The position numbers and the translations under genes were made by a program. From the NCBI GenBank assembly GCA_963770535.1, contig CAVYPZ010000003.1:930001-994000 (forward strand): 64,000 nt of DNA, given 5' to 3'. Position 1 is the first letter of the stretch. Each line of letters starts with the position of its first letter. Source of the DNA: RYN-230 sp963770535 (GTDB lineage: Bacteria > Actinomycetota > Actinomycetes > Streptosporangiales > Streptosporangiaceae). Of the stretch, positions 8,886 through 17,090 are shown in pieces. The notes beneath the pieces were generated by a model. It worked only from the letters and a program-made list of their open reading frames with translations, searched no databases and was not told the origin of the DNA.

Positions 8886-9152
8886 ATGCCAGGCGATCCG
8901 AAGATCCGCGCGTCCGACGCGGACCGCGACCGCACCGCGGCCCTGCTGCGCGAGCATCTCGCCGCTGGCCGGCTGACGGCCGAGGAGTTCCACGAGCGGC
9001 TTGACCTGGCCTACGCAGCGAAGACCCTCGGCCAGCTAGACGAGCTGCTGGCGGATCTGCCCGGGATCGACCTGTATGAGCTGCCCGAGGCCAAGCTGCG
9101 CCGCGGCCGGACCGGCAACGCGCCGCTCCCGTGGGAGCGCCCAGGGGAGTAG
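8886..9152 (+). CDS. Small DUF1707 (SHOCT-like) domain protein
   Basis: This 88-residue protein starts at ATG 8886, 6 nt after AGGAGG. Residues about 5-58 form one DUF1707-type domain: IRASDADRDRTAALLREHL, then AAGRLTAEEFHERLDLAYAAKTLGQLDELLADLP. The domain is common in actinobacterial membrane proteins, but here no membrane segment follows. The tail is a short Arg/Pro-rich stretch ending LPWERPGE. Its function is not known. It occupies the adk-infA interval where map is usually found. Confidence 0.8.
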   Translation: MPGDPKIRASDADRDRTAALLREHLAAGRLTAEEFHERLDLAYAAKTLGQLDELLADLPGIDLYELPEAKLRRGRTGNAPLPWERPGE

Positions 9153-9461
9153 GTGCCGGGGGGATGGGCGCCGGGGAATGGGCGCCAGGGAGTAGGCTTG
9201 GCCAGCGGGCCGGGGATGAGAGCGGGACGGGGAATTTTACTGCCCCGCCTCTGGTTCGCAATGTCAGGCAGGGTCGCGTAGACTCTGCTGCGGTTCGTGA
9301 GTTGCTCTGTGCTGGCATTTGCCGGTTGCCTCACGGCCGGGACACCACCCGCATTCCTGGTTCGGCACAGTCCTGGGATGCACCACGACACAAACGTAGA
9401 CAACACCCGCCTGCACACCGTCGCCGGTGGCGAGCGGGCCCGACAGTGAAGCGCGGAGGAC
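9153..9461 (+). other. Intergenic region upstream of infA
   Basis: This 309-nt stretch has no convincing gene. Its first 50 bases hold short imperfect repeats of GGGCGCC(A/G)GGGA. A promoter-like pair lies at 9255-9284, leaving a leader of about 170 nt before infA. An open frame crossing it (9131-9616) has repetitive composition and is not supported. Confidence 0.6.
9255..9284 (+). promoter_or_regulatory. Candidate promoter for infA-rpmJ-rpsM
   Basis: TTCGCA (9255-9260) and TAGACT (9279-9284) are separated by 18 nt. TAGACT is a good actinobacterial -10 (TANNNT); the -35 is weaker. The predicted transcript would start near 9291. The site lies in a relatively A+T-richer patch between the DUF1707 gene and infA. 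Confidence 0.5.
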
Positions 9462-9683
9462 ATGCCCAAAAAGGACGGCGCCATCGAGATCGAGGGCAGG
9501 ATCGTCGAGTCACTTCCCAATGCCTTCTTCCGGGTGGAGCTAGACAATGGGCACAAGGTCCTCGCCCACATCAGCGGGAAGATGCGGATGCACTACATCC
9601 GCATCCTGCCCGATGACCGGGTAGTCGTTGAGCTGAGCCCGTACGACCTGAGCCGTGGCCGGATTGTCTACCGGTACAAGTAA
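9462..9683 (+). CDS. infA: Translation initiation factor IF-1
   Basis: This 73-residue OB-fold protein (MPKKDGAIEIEGRIVESLPNAFF, then HISGKMRMHYIRILPDDRVVVELSPYDLSRGRIVYRYK) is the standard IF-1 length and near-universal sequence. IF-1 occupies the 30S A site during initiation. A GGAGG site lies just before the ATG. It is followed 48 nt later by rpmJ, the normal order. Confidence 0.97.
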   Translation: MPKKDGAIEIEGRIVESLPNAFFRVELDNGHKVLAHISGKMRMHYIRILPDDRVVVELSPYDLSRGRIVYRYK

Positions 9684-9731
9684 CGGACTGACGCAGGACA
9701 TTGACCTGTCCCGGCGCCGGAGGAGGCCACG

Positions 9732-9845
9732 TTGAAGGTCAAGCCAAGTGTGAAGAAGATCTGCAGCAAGTGCCGGGTGATCAGGCGGCATGGCCGTGTC
9801 ATGGTCATCTGCTCTGACCCGCGGCACAAGCAGCGCCAGGGCTGA
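9732..9845 (+). CDS. rpmJ: 50S ribosomal protein L36
   Basis: A 37-codon gene starting at TTG 9732 encodes MKVKPSVKKICSKCRVIRRH and ends PRHKQRQG. C11, C14, C27 and H32 make the zinc ribbon of the C+ form of L36. An excellent GGAGGAGG site lies at 9719-9726. It is too short for most ORF filters. Placement between infA and rpsM is diagnostic. Confidence 0.96.
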   Translation: MKVKPSVKKICSKCRVIRRHGRVMVICSDPRHKQRQG

Positions 9846-9868
9846 CGCCCGACCCACACGCACCGCAG

Positions 9869-9896
9869 CCCGTGTGCGGCATCAGCCGCGCACGGG
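9869..9896 (+). terminator. Strong hairpin between rpmJ and rpsM
   Basis: Arms CCCGTGTGCGGC (9869-9880) and GCCGCGCACGGG (9885-9896) form a 12-bp stem with one G-U pair and a 4-nt loop ATCA. No T-run follows. It may act as an attenuator, processing site or intrinsic terminator between rpmJ and rpsM. Confidence 0.5.
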
Positions 9897-9987
9897 TCAC
9901 CCCCGGTAGGAGGCCGGGGCCCGGCCCGGGCAGGGGCGGGGGAGCGGATGCGCAGGCCTCCTCGATGAAAAGGAGAACTGCCCGCCC

Positions 9988-10368
9988 ATGGCACGCCTCG
10001 TTGGCGTCGACCTCCCCCGCGATAAGCGGCTGGAGGTCGCTCTCACCTACATCTACGGAATCGGGCGCACTCGTGCGCTCGAGACGCTGAGCGCTACCGG
10101 CGTCAGCGGCGACACCAGGGTCCACGCCCTCGGAGAGGACGAACTGGTCCGTCTCCGTGACTGGATCGAAGCGACCTACCGGGTTGAAGGCGATCTGCGC
10201 CGTGAGGTGCAGGCGGACATCCGCCGGAAGATCGAGATCGGGTGCTACCAGGGCATTCGTCACCGCCGTGGGCTGCCGGTGCACGGCCAGCGCACCCAGA
10301 CGAACGCCCGCACCCGCAAGGGCAGGAAGAAGACAGTGGCCGGCAAGAAGAAGGCCGGGAAGAAGTAG
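9988..10368 (+). CDS. rpsM: 30S ribosomal protein S13
   Basis: This 126-residue S13 has MARLVGVDLPRDKRLEVALTYIYGIGRTRA, the helix-two-turn-helix core, RHRRGLPVHGQRTQTNARTRKG, and a Lys-rich tail (KKTVAGKKKAGKK). S13 lies in the 30S head and touches the 50S subunit and P-site tRNA. An AAAAGGAGAA site lies about 13 nt upstream of ATG 9988. It begins the alpha-operon segment (rpsM-rpsK-rpsD-rpoA-rplQ). Confidence 0.97.
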   Translation: MARLVGVDLPRDKRLEVALTYIYGIGRTRALETLSATGVSGDTRVHALGEDELVRLRDWIEATYRVEGDLRREVQADIRRKIEIGCYQGIRHRRGLPVHGQRTQTNARTRKGRKKTVAGKKKAGKK

Positions 10369-10455
10369 TCCGCGCCCGTTGCCACTGCTGGCCGGGGCCG
10401 GGCCACCGGGCTCCTGCCACACTGCGGACCGACGACCTCACTGGATAGGAAGCAC

Positions 10456-10857
10456 ATGCCGCCAAAGAGCCGCACCGGCGCCAAGAAGGTGCGCCGTAAA
10501 GAACGGAAGAACGTCGCTCACGGGCACGCCCACATCAGGAGCACGTTCAACAACACCATCGTCTCGATCACCGATCCGGTGGGCAACGTCATTTCCTGGG
10601 CGTCGTCTGGCCAGGTCGGATTCAAGGGATCCCGCAAGTCCACGCCGTTTGCGGCGCAGATGGCAGCGGAGGCCGCGGCGCGCCGTGCCATGGAGCACGG
10701 GATGCGCAAGGTTGACGTGTTCGTCAAGGGTCCCGGGTCCGGACGGGAGACCGCCATCCGGTCGCTGCAGGCGACCGGCCTGGAGGTCGGCTCGATCCAG
10801 GACGTCACCCCGGTTCCGCACAATGGCTGCCGCCCGCCGAAGCGGCGCCGGGTCTGA
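10456..10857 (+). CDS. rpsK: 30S ribosomal protein S11
   Basis: This 133-residue S11 has KKVRRKERKNVAHGHAHI, then STFNNTIVSITDPVGNVISWASSG and the end DVTPVPHNGCRPPKRRRV. S11 forms the platform of the 30S subunit near the E site. The ATG follows gatAGGAAg. It lies 87 nt after rpsM and 14 nt before rpsD. Confidence 0.97.
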   Translation: MPPKSRTGAKKVRRKERKNVAHGHAHIRSTFNNTIVSITDPVGNVISWASSGQVGFKGSRKSTPFAAQMAAEAAARRAMEHGMRKVDVFVKGPGSGRETAIRSLQATGLEVGSIQDVTPVPHNGCRPPKRRRV

Positions 10858-10871
10858 GGAGTAGCGCGAAG

Positions 10872-11498
10872 ATGGCTCGATACACAGGCGCGGACTGCAA
10901 GCTCTGCCGCCGCGAGAAGATGAAGCTCTTCCTGAAGGGCGCCAAGTGCGATTCGCCGAAGTGCCCCATTGAGATCCGGCCCTACCCCCCGGGTGAGCAC
11001 GGCCGGAACCGGCCCAAGGAGAGCGAGTTCCTGCTCCAGATCCGGGAGAAGCAGAAGGCCCGCCGGGTCTACGGCATCCTGGAGCGGCAGTTCCACGGCT
11101 ACTACGAGGAAGCCACCCGCAAGCGCGGCATGACCGGCGAGAACCTGCTCCAGATCCTGGAGAGCCGCCTGGACAACGTCGTGTACCGGGCCGGGTTCGC
11201 CAAGAGCCGGGACATGGCCCGCCAGCTGGTCCGGCACGGCCACTTCATGGTCAACGGCAAGAAGGTGGACATTCCGTCCTACCGGGTAACTGAGAACGAC
11301 ATCATTGAGGTCAAGCCAGGCTCTCTGGAGCTGACCCCGATGGTGGTGGCCCGCGCCGAGGCTGGCGAGCGGCCGTCCCCGGCCTGGATGGAAGTCATTC
11401 CGGACAAAATGCGCATCCTGATCCACCAGCTCCCGGCCCGGGCCCAGATCGACACCCAGGTCCAGGAGCAGCTCATCGTCGAGTACTACTCGAAGTAA
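10872..11498 (+). CDS. rpsD: 30S ribosomal protein S4, cysteine-containing form
   Basis: This 208-residue S4 nucleates 30S assembly. The N-terminal domain has four cysteines (C9, C12, C26, C31) in a CxxC...CxxxxC pattern consistent with zinc binding, the C+ type. Downstream are the conserved RQYGI-like region (KARRVYGILERQFHGYYEEA) and the S4 RNA-binding domain (LDNVVYRAGFAKSRDMARQLVRHGHFMVNGKKVDIPSYRV). A GAGGAG site overlaps the rpsK stop. Confidence 0.97.
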   Translation: MARYTGADCKLCRREKMKLFLKGAKCDSPKCPIEIRPYPPGEHGRNRPKESEFLLQIREKQKARRVYGILERQFHGYYEEATRKRGMTGENLLQILESRLDNVVYRAGFAKSRDMARQLVRHGHFMVNGKKVDIPSYRVTENDIIEVKPGSLELTPMVVARAEAGERPSPAWMEVIPDKMRILIHQLPARAQIDTQVQEQLIVEYYSK

Positions 11499-11510
11499 TA
11501 CGCTCGCTAC

Positions 11511-11534
11511 GGGCCGCCGCACCGGTGGCGGCCC
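11511..11534. terminator. Hairpin between rpsD and rpoA
   Basis: GGGCCGCC (11511-11518) and GGCGGCCC (11527-11534) form an 8-bp stem with an 8-nt loop, starting 12 nt after the rpsD stop. No T-run follows. It may be a weak terminator or a processing signal before rpoA. Confidence 0.4.
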
Positions 11535-11632
11535 TGCGGGGGACGGCCCGGGTGCCTGTTTCGGCGGGCAGCCGGCAGGCCGTCAGCGAAGATCGCGGCG
11601 TCAAATAGCGGGCGCCGCGGAAAGGGGTACCA

Positions 11633-12649
11633 ATGCTCATCGCCCAGCGTCCGACTCTGACGGAAGAGCAGGCCGGCGACTTCCGGTCCCGGTTTGTCAT
11701 CGAGCCGCTCGAGCCGGGTTTCGGCTACACGATCGGGAACTCGGTCCGCCGTACGCTGCTTTCCTCGATCCCCGGTGCGGCTGTCACCAGCATCCGGATC
11801 GAGGGTGTCCTGCACGAGTTCTCCACCGTCCCCGGGGTCCAGGAGGATGTCACCGACATCATCCTCAACCTCAAGGCCCTGGTCGTGTCCTCCGAGCAGG
11901 ACGAGCCGGTGGTCATGTACCTGCGCAAGCAGGGTCCGGGTGAGGTGACCGCCGCGGACATCGCCCCGCCGGCCGGGGTCGAGGTGCACAACCCGGATCT
12001 GCACATCGCCACGCTGAACGCCAAGGGCAAGCTGGAGATGGAGCTGACGGTCGAGCGCGGCCGCGGCTACGTGTCCGCCGCCCAGAACAAGCAGCCCGGC
12101 CAGGAGATCGGCCGTATCCCGATCGACTCCATCTACTCGCCGGTCATGCGGGTCACCTACAAGGTCGAGGCCACCCGCGTGGAGCAGCGGACCGACTTCG
12201 ACAAGCTCATCCTCGACGTGGAGACCAAGCCGTCCATGCGTCCCCGGGACGCGGTGGCCAGTGCGGGCAAGACCCTCGTCGAGCTGTTCGGCCTGGCGCG
12301 CGAGCTGAACGTCGAGGCCGAGGGCATCGACATCGGCCCGTCGCCCACGGACGCCGCGCTCGCGGCGGACCTGGCACTGCCGATCGAGGAGCTCAACCTG
12401 ACCGTCCGCTCCTACAACTGCCTCAAGCGGGAGGGCATCCACACCGTGGGTGAACTGGTCGCCCGCAGCGAGCAGGACCTGCTCGACATCCGCAACTTCG
12501 GCGCCAAGTCGATCGAGGAAGTCAAGCAGAAGCTGACCGACATGGGGCTGGCGCTCAAGGACTCCCCGCCTGGATTCGACCCGGGCAGCGCCGCGGACAG
12601 CTACGGCGCGGACGACGACGACAGCTACGTCGAGACCGAGCAGTACTGA
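11633..12649 (+). CDS. rpoA: DNA-directed RNA polymerase subunit alpha
   Basis: This 338-residue protein has both alpha domains. The N-terminal domain spans about residues 1-230 (EPLEPGFGYTIGNSVRRTLLSSIPGAAVTSIRIEGVLHEF for dimerisation). The C-terminal helix-hairpin-helix domain (LNLTVRSYNCLKREGIHTVGELVARSEQDLLDIRNFGAKSIEEVKQKL) contacts UP elements and activators. The very end is acidic with consecutive Asp residues. Alpha scaffolds assembly of the core enzyme. It has a GGAAAGGGG site before ATG 11633. Confidence 0.98.
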   Translation: MLIAQRPTLTEEQAGDFRSRFVIEPLEPGFGYTIGNSVRRTLLSSIPGAAVTSIRIEGVLHEFSTVPGVQEDVTDIILNLKALVVSSEQDEPVVMYLRKQGPGEVTAADIAPPAGVEVHNPDLHIATLNAKGKLEMELTVERGRGYVSAAQNKQPGQEIGRIPIDSIYSPVMRVTYKVEATRVEQRTDFDKLILDVETKPSMRPRDAVASAGKTLVELFGLARELNVEAEGIDIGPSPTDAALAADLALPIEELNLTVRSYNCLKREGIHTVGELVARSEQDLLDIRNFGAKSIEEVKQKLTDMGLALKDSPPGFDPGSAADSYGADDDDSYVETEQY

Positions 12650-12661
12650 TCCCGAGTAGTA

Positions 12662-12688
12662 CTGGCCGGGCCGGGCAGGCCCGGCCAG
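12662..12688. terminator. Hairpin between rpoA and rplQ
   Basis: CTGGCCGGGCC (12662-12672) and GGCCCGGCCAG (12678-12688) make a perfect 11-bp stem with a 5-nt loop in the 60-nt gap after rpoA. It precedes the rplQ ribosome site (GAGGAGA), so it may modulate read-through into rplQ. Confidence 0.45.
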
Positions 12689-12709
12689 CGAACCGAGGAG
12701 AACGTTCCG

Positions 12710-13303
12710 ATGCCCACGCCCACCAAGGGCCGCCGGCTTGGCGGTAGCGCTGCCCACCAGAGGCACCTGCTGGCCAACCTGGCTACCGCCTTGTTCGAGC
12801 ACGGCAAGATCACCACGACCGAGGCCAAGGCCCGTCGGCTCCGGCCGTACGCCGAGCGGCTGATCACCTTCGCCAAGCGCGGTGACCTGTCCGCGCGGCG
12901 TGAGGTGCTCACCGTGGTCACCGACAAGGGCGTGGTGCACACCCTGTTCACCGAGATCGGGCCGCAGTTCGCCACCCGTGAGGGCGGCTACACCCGGATC
13001 ACCAAGATCGGCCCGCGCAAGGGCGACAACGCCCCTCTCGCGGTCATCGAGCTGGTCCGGGAAGAAGCCGAGGCCAAGCCCCGCCGGCGCCGGGGACGGC
13101 GTACGCCGGCCACCGCCCGCCCGGCCGCTGAGACCGCGGAGGCAGCCGCCCCCGCCGCCGAGGAGGCCGGGGAGAGCGGCGCGGACGCCACGTCCGGGGC
13201 GGACGCCACCGCGGCCCCGGAGGACGTGGCTGCGGCGGACGAGGCCGCAGACGAGTCAGGTGACGGTGAGGACGAGGACTCCGCCGGGACGTCGGAGAAG
13301 TAA
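12710..13303 (+). CDS. rplQ: 50S ribosomal protein L17 with long acidic tail
   Basis: Residues 1-125 are standard L17 (MPTPTKGRRLGGSAAHQRHLLANLATALFEHGKITTTEAKARRLRPYAERLITFAKRGD, with VITDKG-type and TRI.KIGPRKGDNAPLAVIELV blocks). L17 lies near the exit tunnel. The last 70 or so residues are low-complexity Ala/Glu/Asp/Gly/Ser after a basic RRRRGRR patch. Actinobacterial L17 often has such an extension, but its role is unknown. It ends 17 nt before truA. Confidence 0.96.
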   Translation: MPTPTKGRRLGGSAAHQRHLLANLATALFEHGKITTTEAKARRLRPYAERLITFAKRGDLSARREVLTVVTDKGVVHTLFTEIGPQFATREGGYTRITKIGPRKGDNAPLAVIELVREEAEAKPRRRRGRRTPATARPAAETAEAAAPAAEEAGESGADATSGADATAAPEDVAAADEAADESGDGEDEDSAGTSEK

Positions 13304-13320
13304 CCAGGGAGCCGTCGCCG

Positions 13321-14163
13321 TTGACTGCTGAGGCCTGCCGGGTCCGGATCGACCTCAGCTACGACGGCGGCGGCTTTTCCGGCTGGGCCCGCCAGCCTGG
13401 TCAGCGCACAGTCCAGCAGGTGCTGGAGGATGCGCTGACCCGGGTGCTGCGGGCCGACCCGCCGGTCCAGCTGACCGTGGCGGGCCGCACGGACGCCGGC
13501 GTCCATGCCCGCGGCCAGGTGGCTCACGCCGACCTGCCTGCGGCCGCGTGGCAGGAGGCGGCGCCCGCTATTGTGCGCCGGCTGGCCGGGCTGCTGCCCC
13601 CCGATGTCCGGGTCCGCCGGATCGGCCCTGCCCCGGACGGGTTCGACGCCCGGTTCTCGGCGCTGAGCCGCCGGTACTCCTATCGTGTCTGCGACGACGT
13701 TGCCGGGCCGGACCCGCTGCGCCGCCACGACACCCTCTGGTACCGCCGCAACGTCGGGATCGGTGCCATGAACGAGGCCGCCGGGCTGCTGCTGGGCGAG
13801 CATGATTTCGCCGCCTTCTGCCGCCGCCGCGAGGGGGCAAGCACCGTGCGGGAGCTTCTCTCCCTCTCCTGGGCCCGGCCGGAGGCCGCGGTGGCCGAGG
13901 GCACGGTGGTCGCGGACGCGTTCTGCCACTCGATGGTCAGGGCCCTGGTGGGAGCGCTCCTGAAAGTCGGTGAGGGGGCGCGGCCGCCGTCCTGGCCGGC
14001 CCGGGTGCTCGCGGCCCGGGTCCGCGACCCCGCGGTCCCCGTGGTACCGCCGCACGGGCTCTGCCTGGAGGAAGTCCGGTACCCGCCGCCGGGCCAGCTC
14101 GCCGACCGGGCCCAGGCGACCCGGCGCGTCCGGCCCGCACCCGCCGAGCACACCCGGGGCTGA
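13321..14163 (+). CDS. truA: tRNA pseudouridine synthase A
   Basis: TruA converts U38-U40 of the tRNA anticodon arm to pseudouridine. The 280-residue protein has RVRIDLSYDGGGFSGWARQPGQRTVQ, the catalytic Asp in GRTDAGVHARGQVAH (about residues 57-70), FSALSRRYSYRV, and FCRRREGASTVR. The best start is TTG 13321, 17 nt after rplQ; no better start gives the conserved N-terminus. The family placement after rplQ is standard in actinobacteria. The C-terminus has a short Arg/Pro extension. Confidence 0.95.
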   Translation: MTAEACRVRIDLSYDGGGFSGWARQPGQRTVQQVLEDALTRVLRADPPVQLTVAGRTDAGVHARGQVAHADLPAAAWQEAAPAIVRRLAGLLPPDVRVRRIGPAPDGFDARFSALSRRYSYRVCDDVAGPDPLRRHDTLWYRRNVGIGAMNEAAGLLLGEHDFAAFCRRREGASTVRELLSLSWARPEAAVAEGTVVADAFCHSMVRALVGALLKVGEGARPPSWPARVLAARVRDPAVPVVPPHGLCLEEVRYPPPGQLADRAQATRRVRPAPAEHTRG

Positions 14164-14232
14164 CTCCGGACGCGGGATCTGCTGCGCGGGGGATTCCCGC
14201 CTGGCGCGACCCCGGCTTTACGGGATCGCGGG

Positions 14233-16361
14233 TTACGGGACCTGGGGCTTACCGAACACCATCCGGCTGGTCAGGCTGATGCCCGCGGTACTGGTGACCA
14301 GCTGCCGGGAGAACGTGTCCAGCTCGGCCCGGCGGGCCGCGCTGGCCGGCGCCTTCAGATTGGTGAACTCCGCCCAGGTGAGGATCAGGTAGTGGCCCTT
14401 GATCTGGGCCTCTTCCAGTCCGGTTCCCTTCATCAGGTTCTTGGTCGGGCCATGCGCGGCCGGCAGTTGCCTGATGAACGCGGTCGCGCCCGTCGCCTTC
14501 CCGGCCTGCTCCGCATCGGCCACGCTGTCCAGGTTCAGCACCCCGACGGTAGCCATGATCTTCTGCCCGGCGGACAGGTAGCTCGCCCGCATGACCTGGG
14601 TGCAGCCGGCTTTGCGCAGGGCGGCCCGCAGGCTGTTCCCCAGGACCATGTTCGGGCAGTTGTGCCCGGACTGCTGGATGGTCCGGACCACGGTCCCGCC
14701 GGCTGCGTACCGGGGCGGGAACAGTTCCGTGAGCGACAGGGCCCTCGGGTCGTCGGCCCGGGAGGTGATGTGCTGCCAGGGCCCCAGGCTGGGTGACCTG
14801 CTGCCGGAGGCCGCGGTCGGCCGGCCCGTCGGCGTGCCGGCCTGCGCAGTCACCCGCCCCCGGGCGAACTGCAGGTAGGCCACGGTGATTCCGGCGATGA
14901 CGACCACCATCATGACCAGCGGCATCAACCACATCCGGGCCCGGCTGGGCGGCCTGCGCGGCTTGCGCGGCTTACGCCCGCGGGCCGCGGACCTCGACCC
15001 CCGGGGGGCGCCGGTTCCGGTGTCCGCCTCCCGGGTTTCAGCAGCCCCCTGCCGGGCCGCCAGCCGTCCCCCTGGCCGGGCCGGGCGCGGCGACGGGCCG
15101 GCCTGGCCCGGGTGTCCGCTTTCCCCCGGGTTTCCCGGGCTGCCGTCCGCGTCACCGGCGTGCCCGGCATACCCAGCCCCACCGGGGTACCCGCTCCCGC
15201 CTGGGTAGCCGTCGGGGCCGGCCTGGTCCGCGTGCCCGGGTGGAGCTGCGGTCCCGGGCGGAGCTGCGGTCCCGGGTGGAGCTGCGGTCCCGGATGGCGC
15301 CGCGGACCCGCTGGCCGACTCGAAGAACCCGCGGGGGCCGTCCTGCTTGCCCGCGCCTGCCCCCAGGGCCAGGCTCTCGTCCGGCCCGGGCCGAGCCGGG
15401 GCCGCGCTCCACTCACCCAGCAGGGGGTCGTCCAGTACCGCCCAGGTCTGGGTGGCCGTGGCGTCGGCCGCGGGATCGCTCACCGCCAGCAGCGAGTACT
15501 CGGGCTCGGAGGAGTCTGGGCTGGATCCGGCTGCGGGCCCGGCCCGCCCTGCGGCAGCGACGGTGCGGAGCGCGGGCGCGTTCCAGGGCGAGAACTGGCC
15601 CGGCGGGTATACCGGGTCGGGCGCACCGGGCGCGGGCGGGAATCCGCGGACTGGGCCGCGTCCGCCCGGCCCTGCGGTGCGGAAAGCTCCGGCGCTCCAC
15701 AACGATCCGCGGGACGCGGCGGTGGTGCTGGCCGGCGTGCTCGCGGATCTCCCCTGGATCTCCTGACCCGGGCGCCGGTCCGGGCGGCGCCAGGCGTTCT
15801 CGCGCGACGGGGGAGCGCCCGCGGCTGCGGGCGCCGCCTGGGCCGCCCGGACGGTGGCGCGGCCGTAGTCAGCATCCCCGGCCCGATCACGCCCCCGCCG
15901 CCCGGTCGCGTGCCCCGGCCCCGGTTGCGGAGGACCGGGCGGATAGCCTGCCGTTCCCGCGGCAGGCGCCGGGTAGCCCGGTCCGGCCGCGGGGCCCGCG
16001 GTGCCCGGGTAGCCCGGGGCAGCCCGGCGGGGCCCGGGTGCCCGGGGCAGCCGGCGGGGCCCGGGGTGCCCGGGTAGCCCAGGGCGGCCGGGTACTCAGC
16101 GCTGCCGGGCCGGGAATCACCGACCGGACGGCGGTGGCTGCCGCTGCGCGTGCTTTCCCCCTGGCGGCCGCCACGTCCGGCGGGCCTGTCCAGTCGGCTG
16201 CCCGGCGGGCCGCCGCCCTCGTCACCCGGGTAGCCCATCCCGGGAGCGTATCGTTCTACGGGACCGGCCTCGGGCGGACCGCCAAACTGCCCCGCGGCCT
16301 GGGGCGTGCCGCTCGCTTTGACCGTTGGTCGCCGGGGCCGGTATCCTTCTTGGACGTCCAT
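14233..16361 (-). CDS. Single-pass membrane protein with Pro/Gly-rich cytoplasmic region (frame broken once)
   Basis: No named function is recognised. The clear 3' part (TTG-like open frame from 15702 to the stop at 14233) has a long Gly/Pro/Ala/Ser-rich region, a basic patch (RKPRKPRRPPSRAR), one membrane helix (MWLMPLVMMVVVIAGITVAYLQF) and about 190 extracellular residues with two Cys (CPN and GCTQ) that could pair. The frame stays open without a start up to about 16020. There it meets another frame that begins at ATG 16361 or 16373 (MDVQEGYRPRRPTVK) and reads the same GYPGTPGPAG style. One missing base near 16015-16060 would join them into about 710 residues. It is divergent from rplM and convergent with truA, and resembles the protein at 24430 in layout. 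Confidence 0.65.
16318..16347 (+). promoter_or_regulatory. Candidate promoter for rplM-rpsI
   Basis: TTGACC (16318-16323), an 18-nt spacer and TATCCT (16342-16347) make one of the best sigma-A-type promoters in the window. A transcript from about 16354 would have a leader of about 160 nt before rplM. The site overlaps the predicted 5' codons of the minus-strand membrane protein. Confidence 0.6.
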
Positions 16362-16512
16362 GTGTGTTCGCATGCCCGTGGTGCCCGCTCAGCGAGGCTG
16401 GTTACGCGGCGGCGAACATGTCGGACTCCCTCACCCGGGATGGCAGCCCAGCTTGCTGCGCCTCCCGGGCGCGGAACCAGGATCAGGTCCCACCACACGA
16501 AGGCTTACCACC

Positions 16513-16986
16513 GTGCGCACATTCAGCCCCAAGGCCGGCGACATCCAGCGTCAGTGGCACGTCATTGACGCGTCCGACGTCGTCCTCGGCCGCCTGGCTA
16601 CCCAGGCCGCGACCCTGCTGCGCGGCAAGCACAAGCCGATCTTCGCGCCGCACATCGACACTGGCGACTTCGTCATCGTCATCAACGCGGAGAAGGTTGC
16701 GCTCAGTGGCCGGAAGCTGGAGCAGAAGCGCGCCTACCGCCACTCGGGGTACCCGGGCGGGATGCACTCGGTGGCCTACGGCGACCTGCTCGAGCGGAAT
16801 CCCGAGCGGGTGATCGAGAAGGCAGTGCGGGGCATGCTGCCGAAGAACTCACTGGGCCGCAGCCAGCTGCGCAAGCTCAAGGTGTACGCCGGGCCGGACC
16901 ACCCGCACCAGGCGCAGCTCCCCACCCCGTTCGAGATCAAGCAGATCGACCAGCAGGCGCCTGCCGCCAGCGCGGGCAGCCGCTGA
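16513..16986 (+). CDS. rplM: 50S ribosomal protein L13
   Basis: The family start is GTG 16513 (MRTFSPKAGDIQRQWHVIDASDVVLGRLAT), giving 157 residues; the open frame upstream is leader sequence. Other signatures are HIDTGDFVIVINAEKV, YRHSGYPGG and GMLPKNSLGR. L13 is an early 50S assembly protein. A GAAGG site lies about 9 nt upstream. It forms the classic rplM-rpsI pair; in other bacteria L13 represses this operon by binding its leader, so the long leader here is notable. Confidence 0.97.
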   Translation: MRTFSPKAGDIQRQWHVIDASDVVLGRLATQAATLLRGKHKPIFAPHIDTGDFVIVINAEKVALSGRKLEQKRAYRHSGYPGGMHSVAYGDLLERNPERVIEKAVRGMLPKNSLGRSQLRKLKVYAGPDHPHQAQLPTPFEIKQIDQQAPAASAGSR

Positions 16987-17038
16987 CCCGGCAGGGCCCG
17001 CGGCACCGCGCCGGGGGGCCGCCGCCAGGCGGGCGCCC

Positions 17039-17065
17039 TGATCAGAACCCATACTGATCAGAACC
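17039..17065 (+). repeat. Direct repeat TGATCAGAACC in the rplM-rpsI gap
   Basis: Two perfect 11-bp copies (17039-17049 and 17055-17065) are separated by 5 nt, just upstream of the rpsI ribosome site. The period is 16 nt. It may be a chance duplication or a small regulatory element; nothing else supports a function. Confidence 0.4.
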
Positions 17066-17090
17066 GATGAGGAAGTACGAGGAAGGAACT

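Noticed and set aside
9131..9616. A 161-residue open frame overlapping infA
   Set aside because: Different frame from infA, repetitive start and no homology; the region has promoter character.
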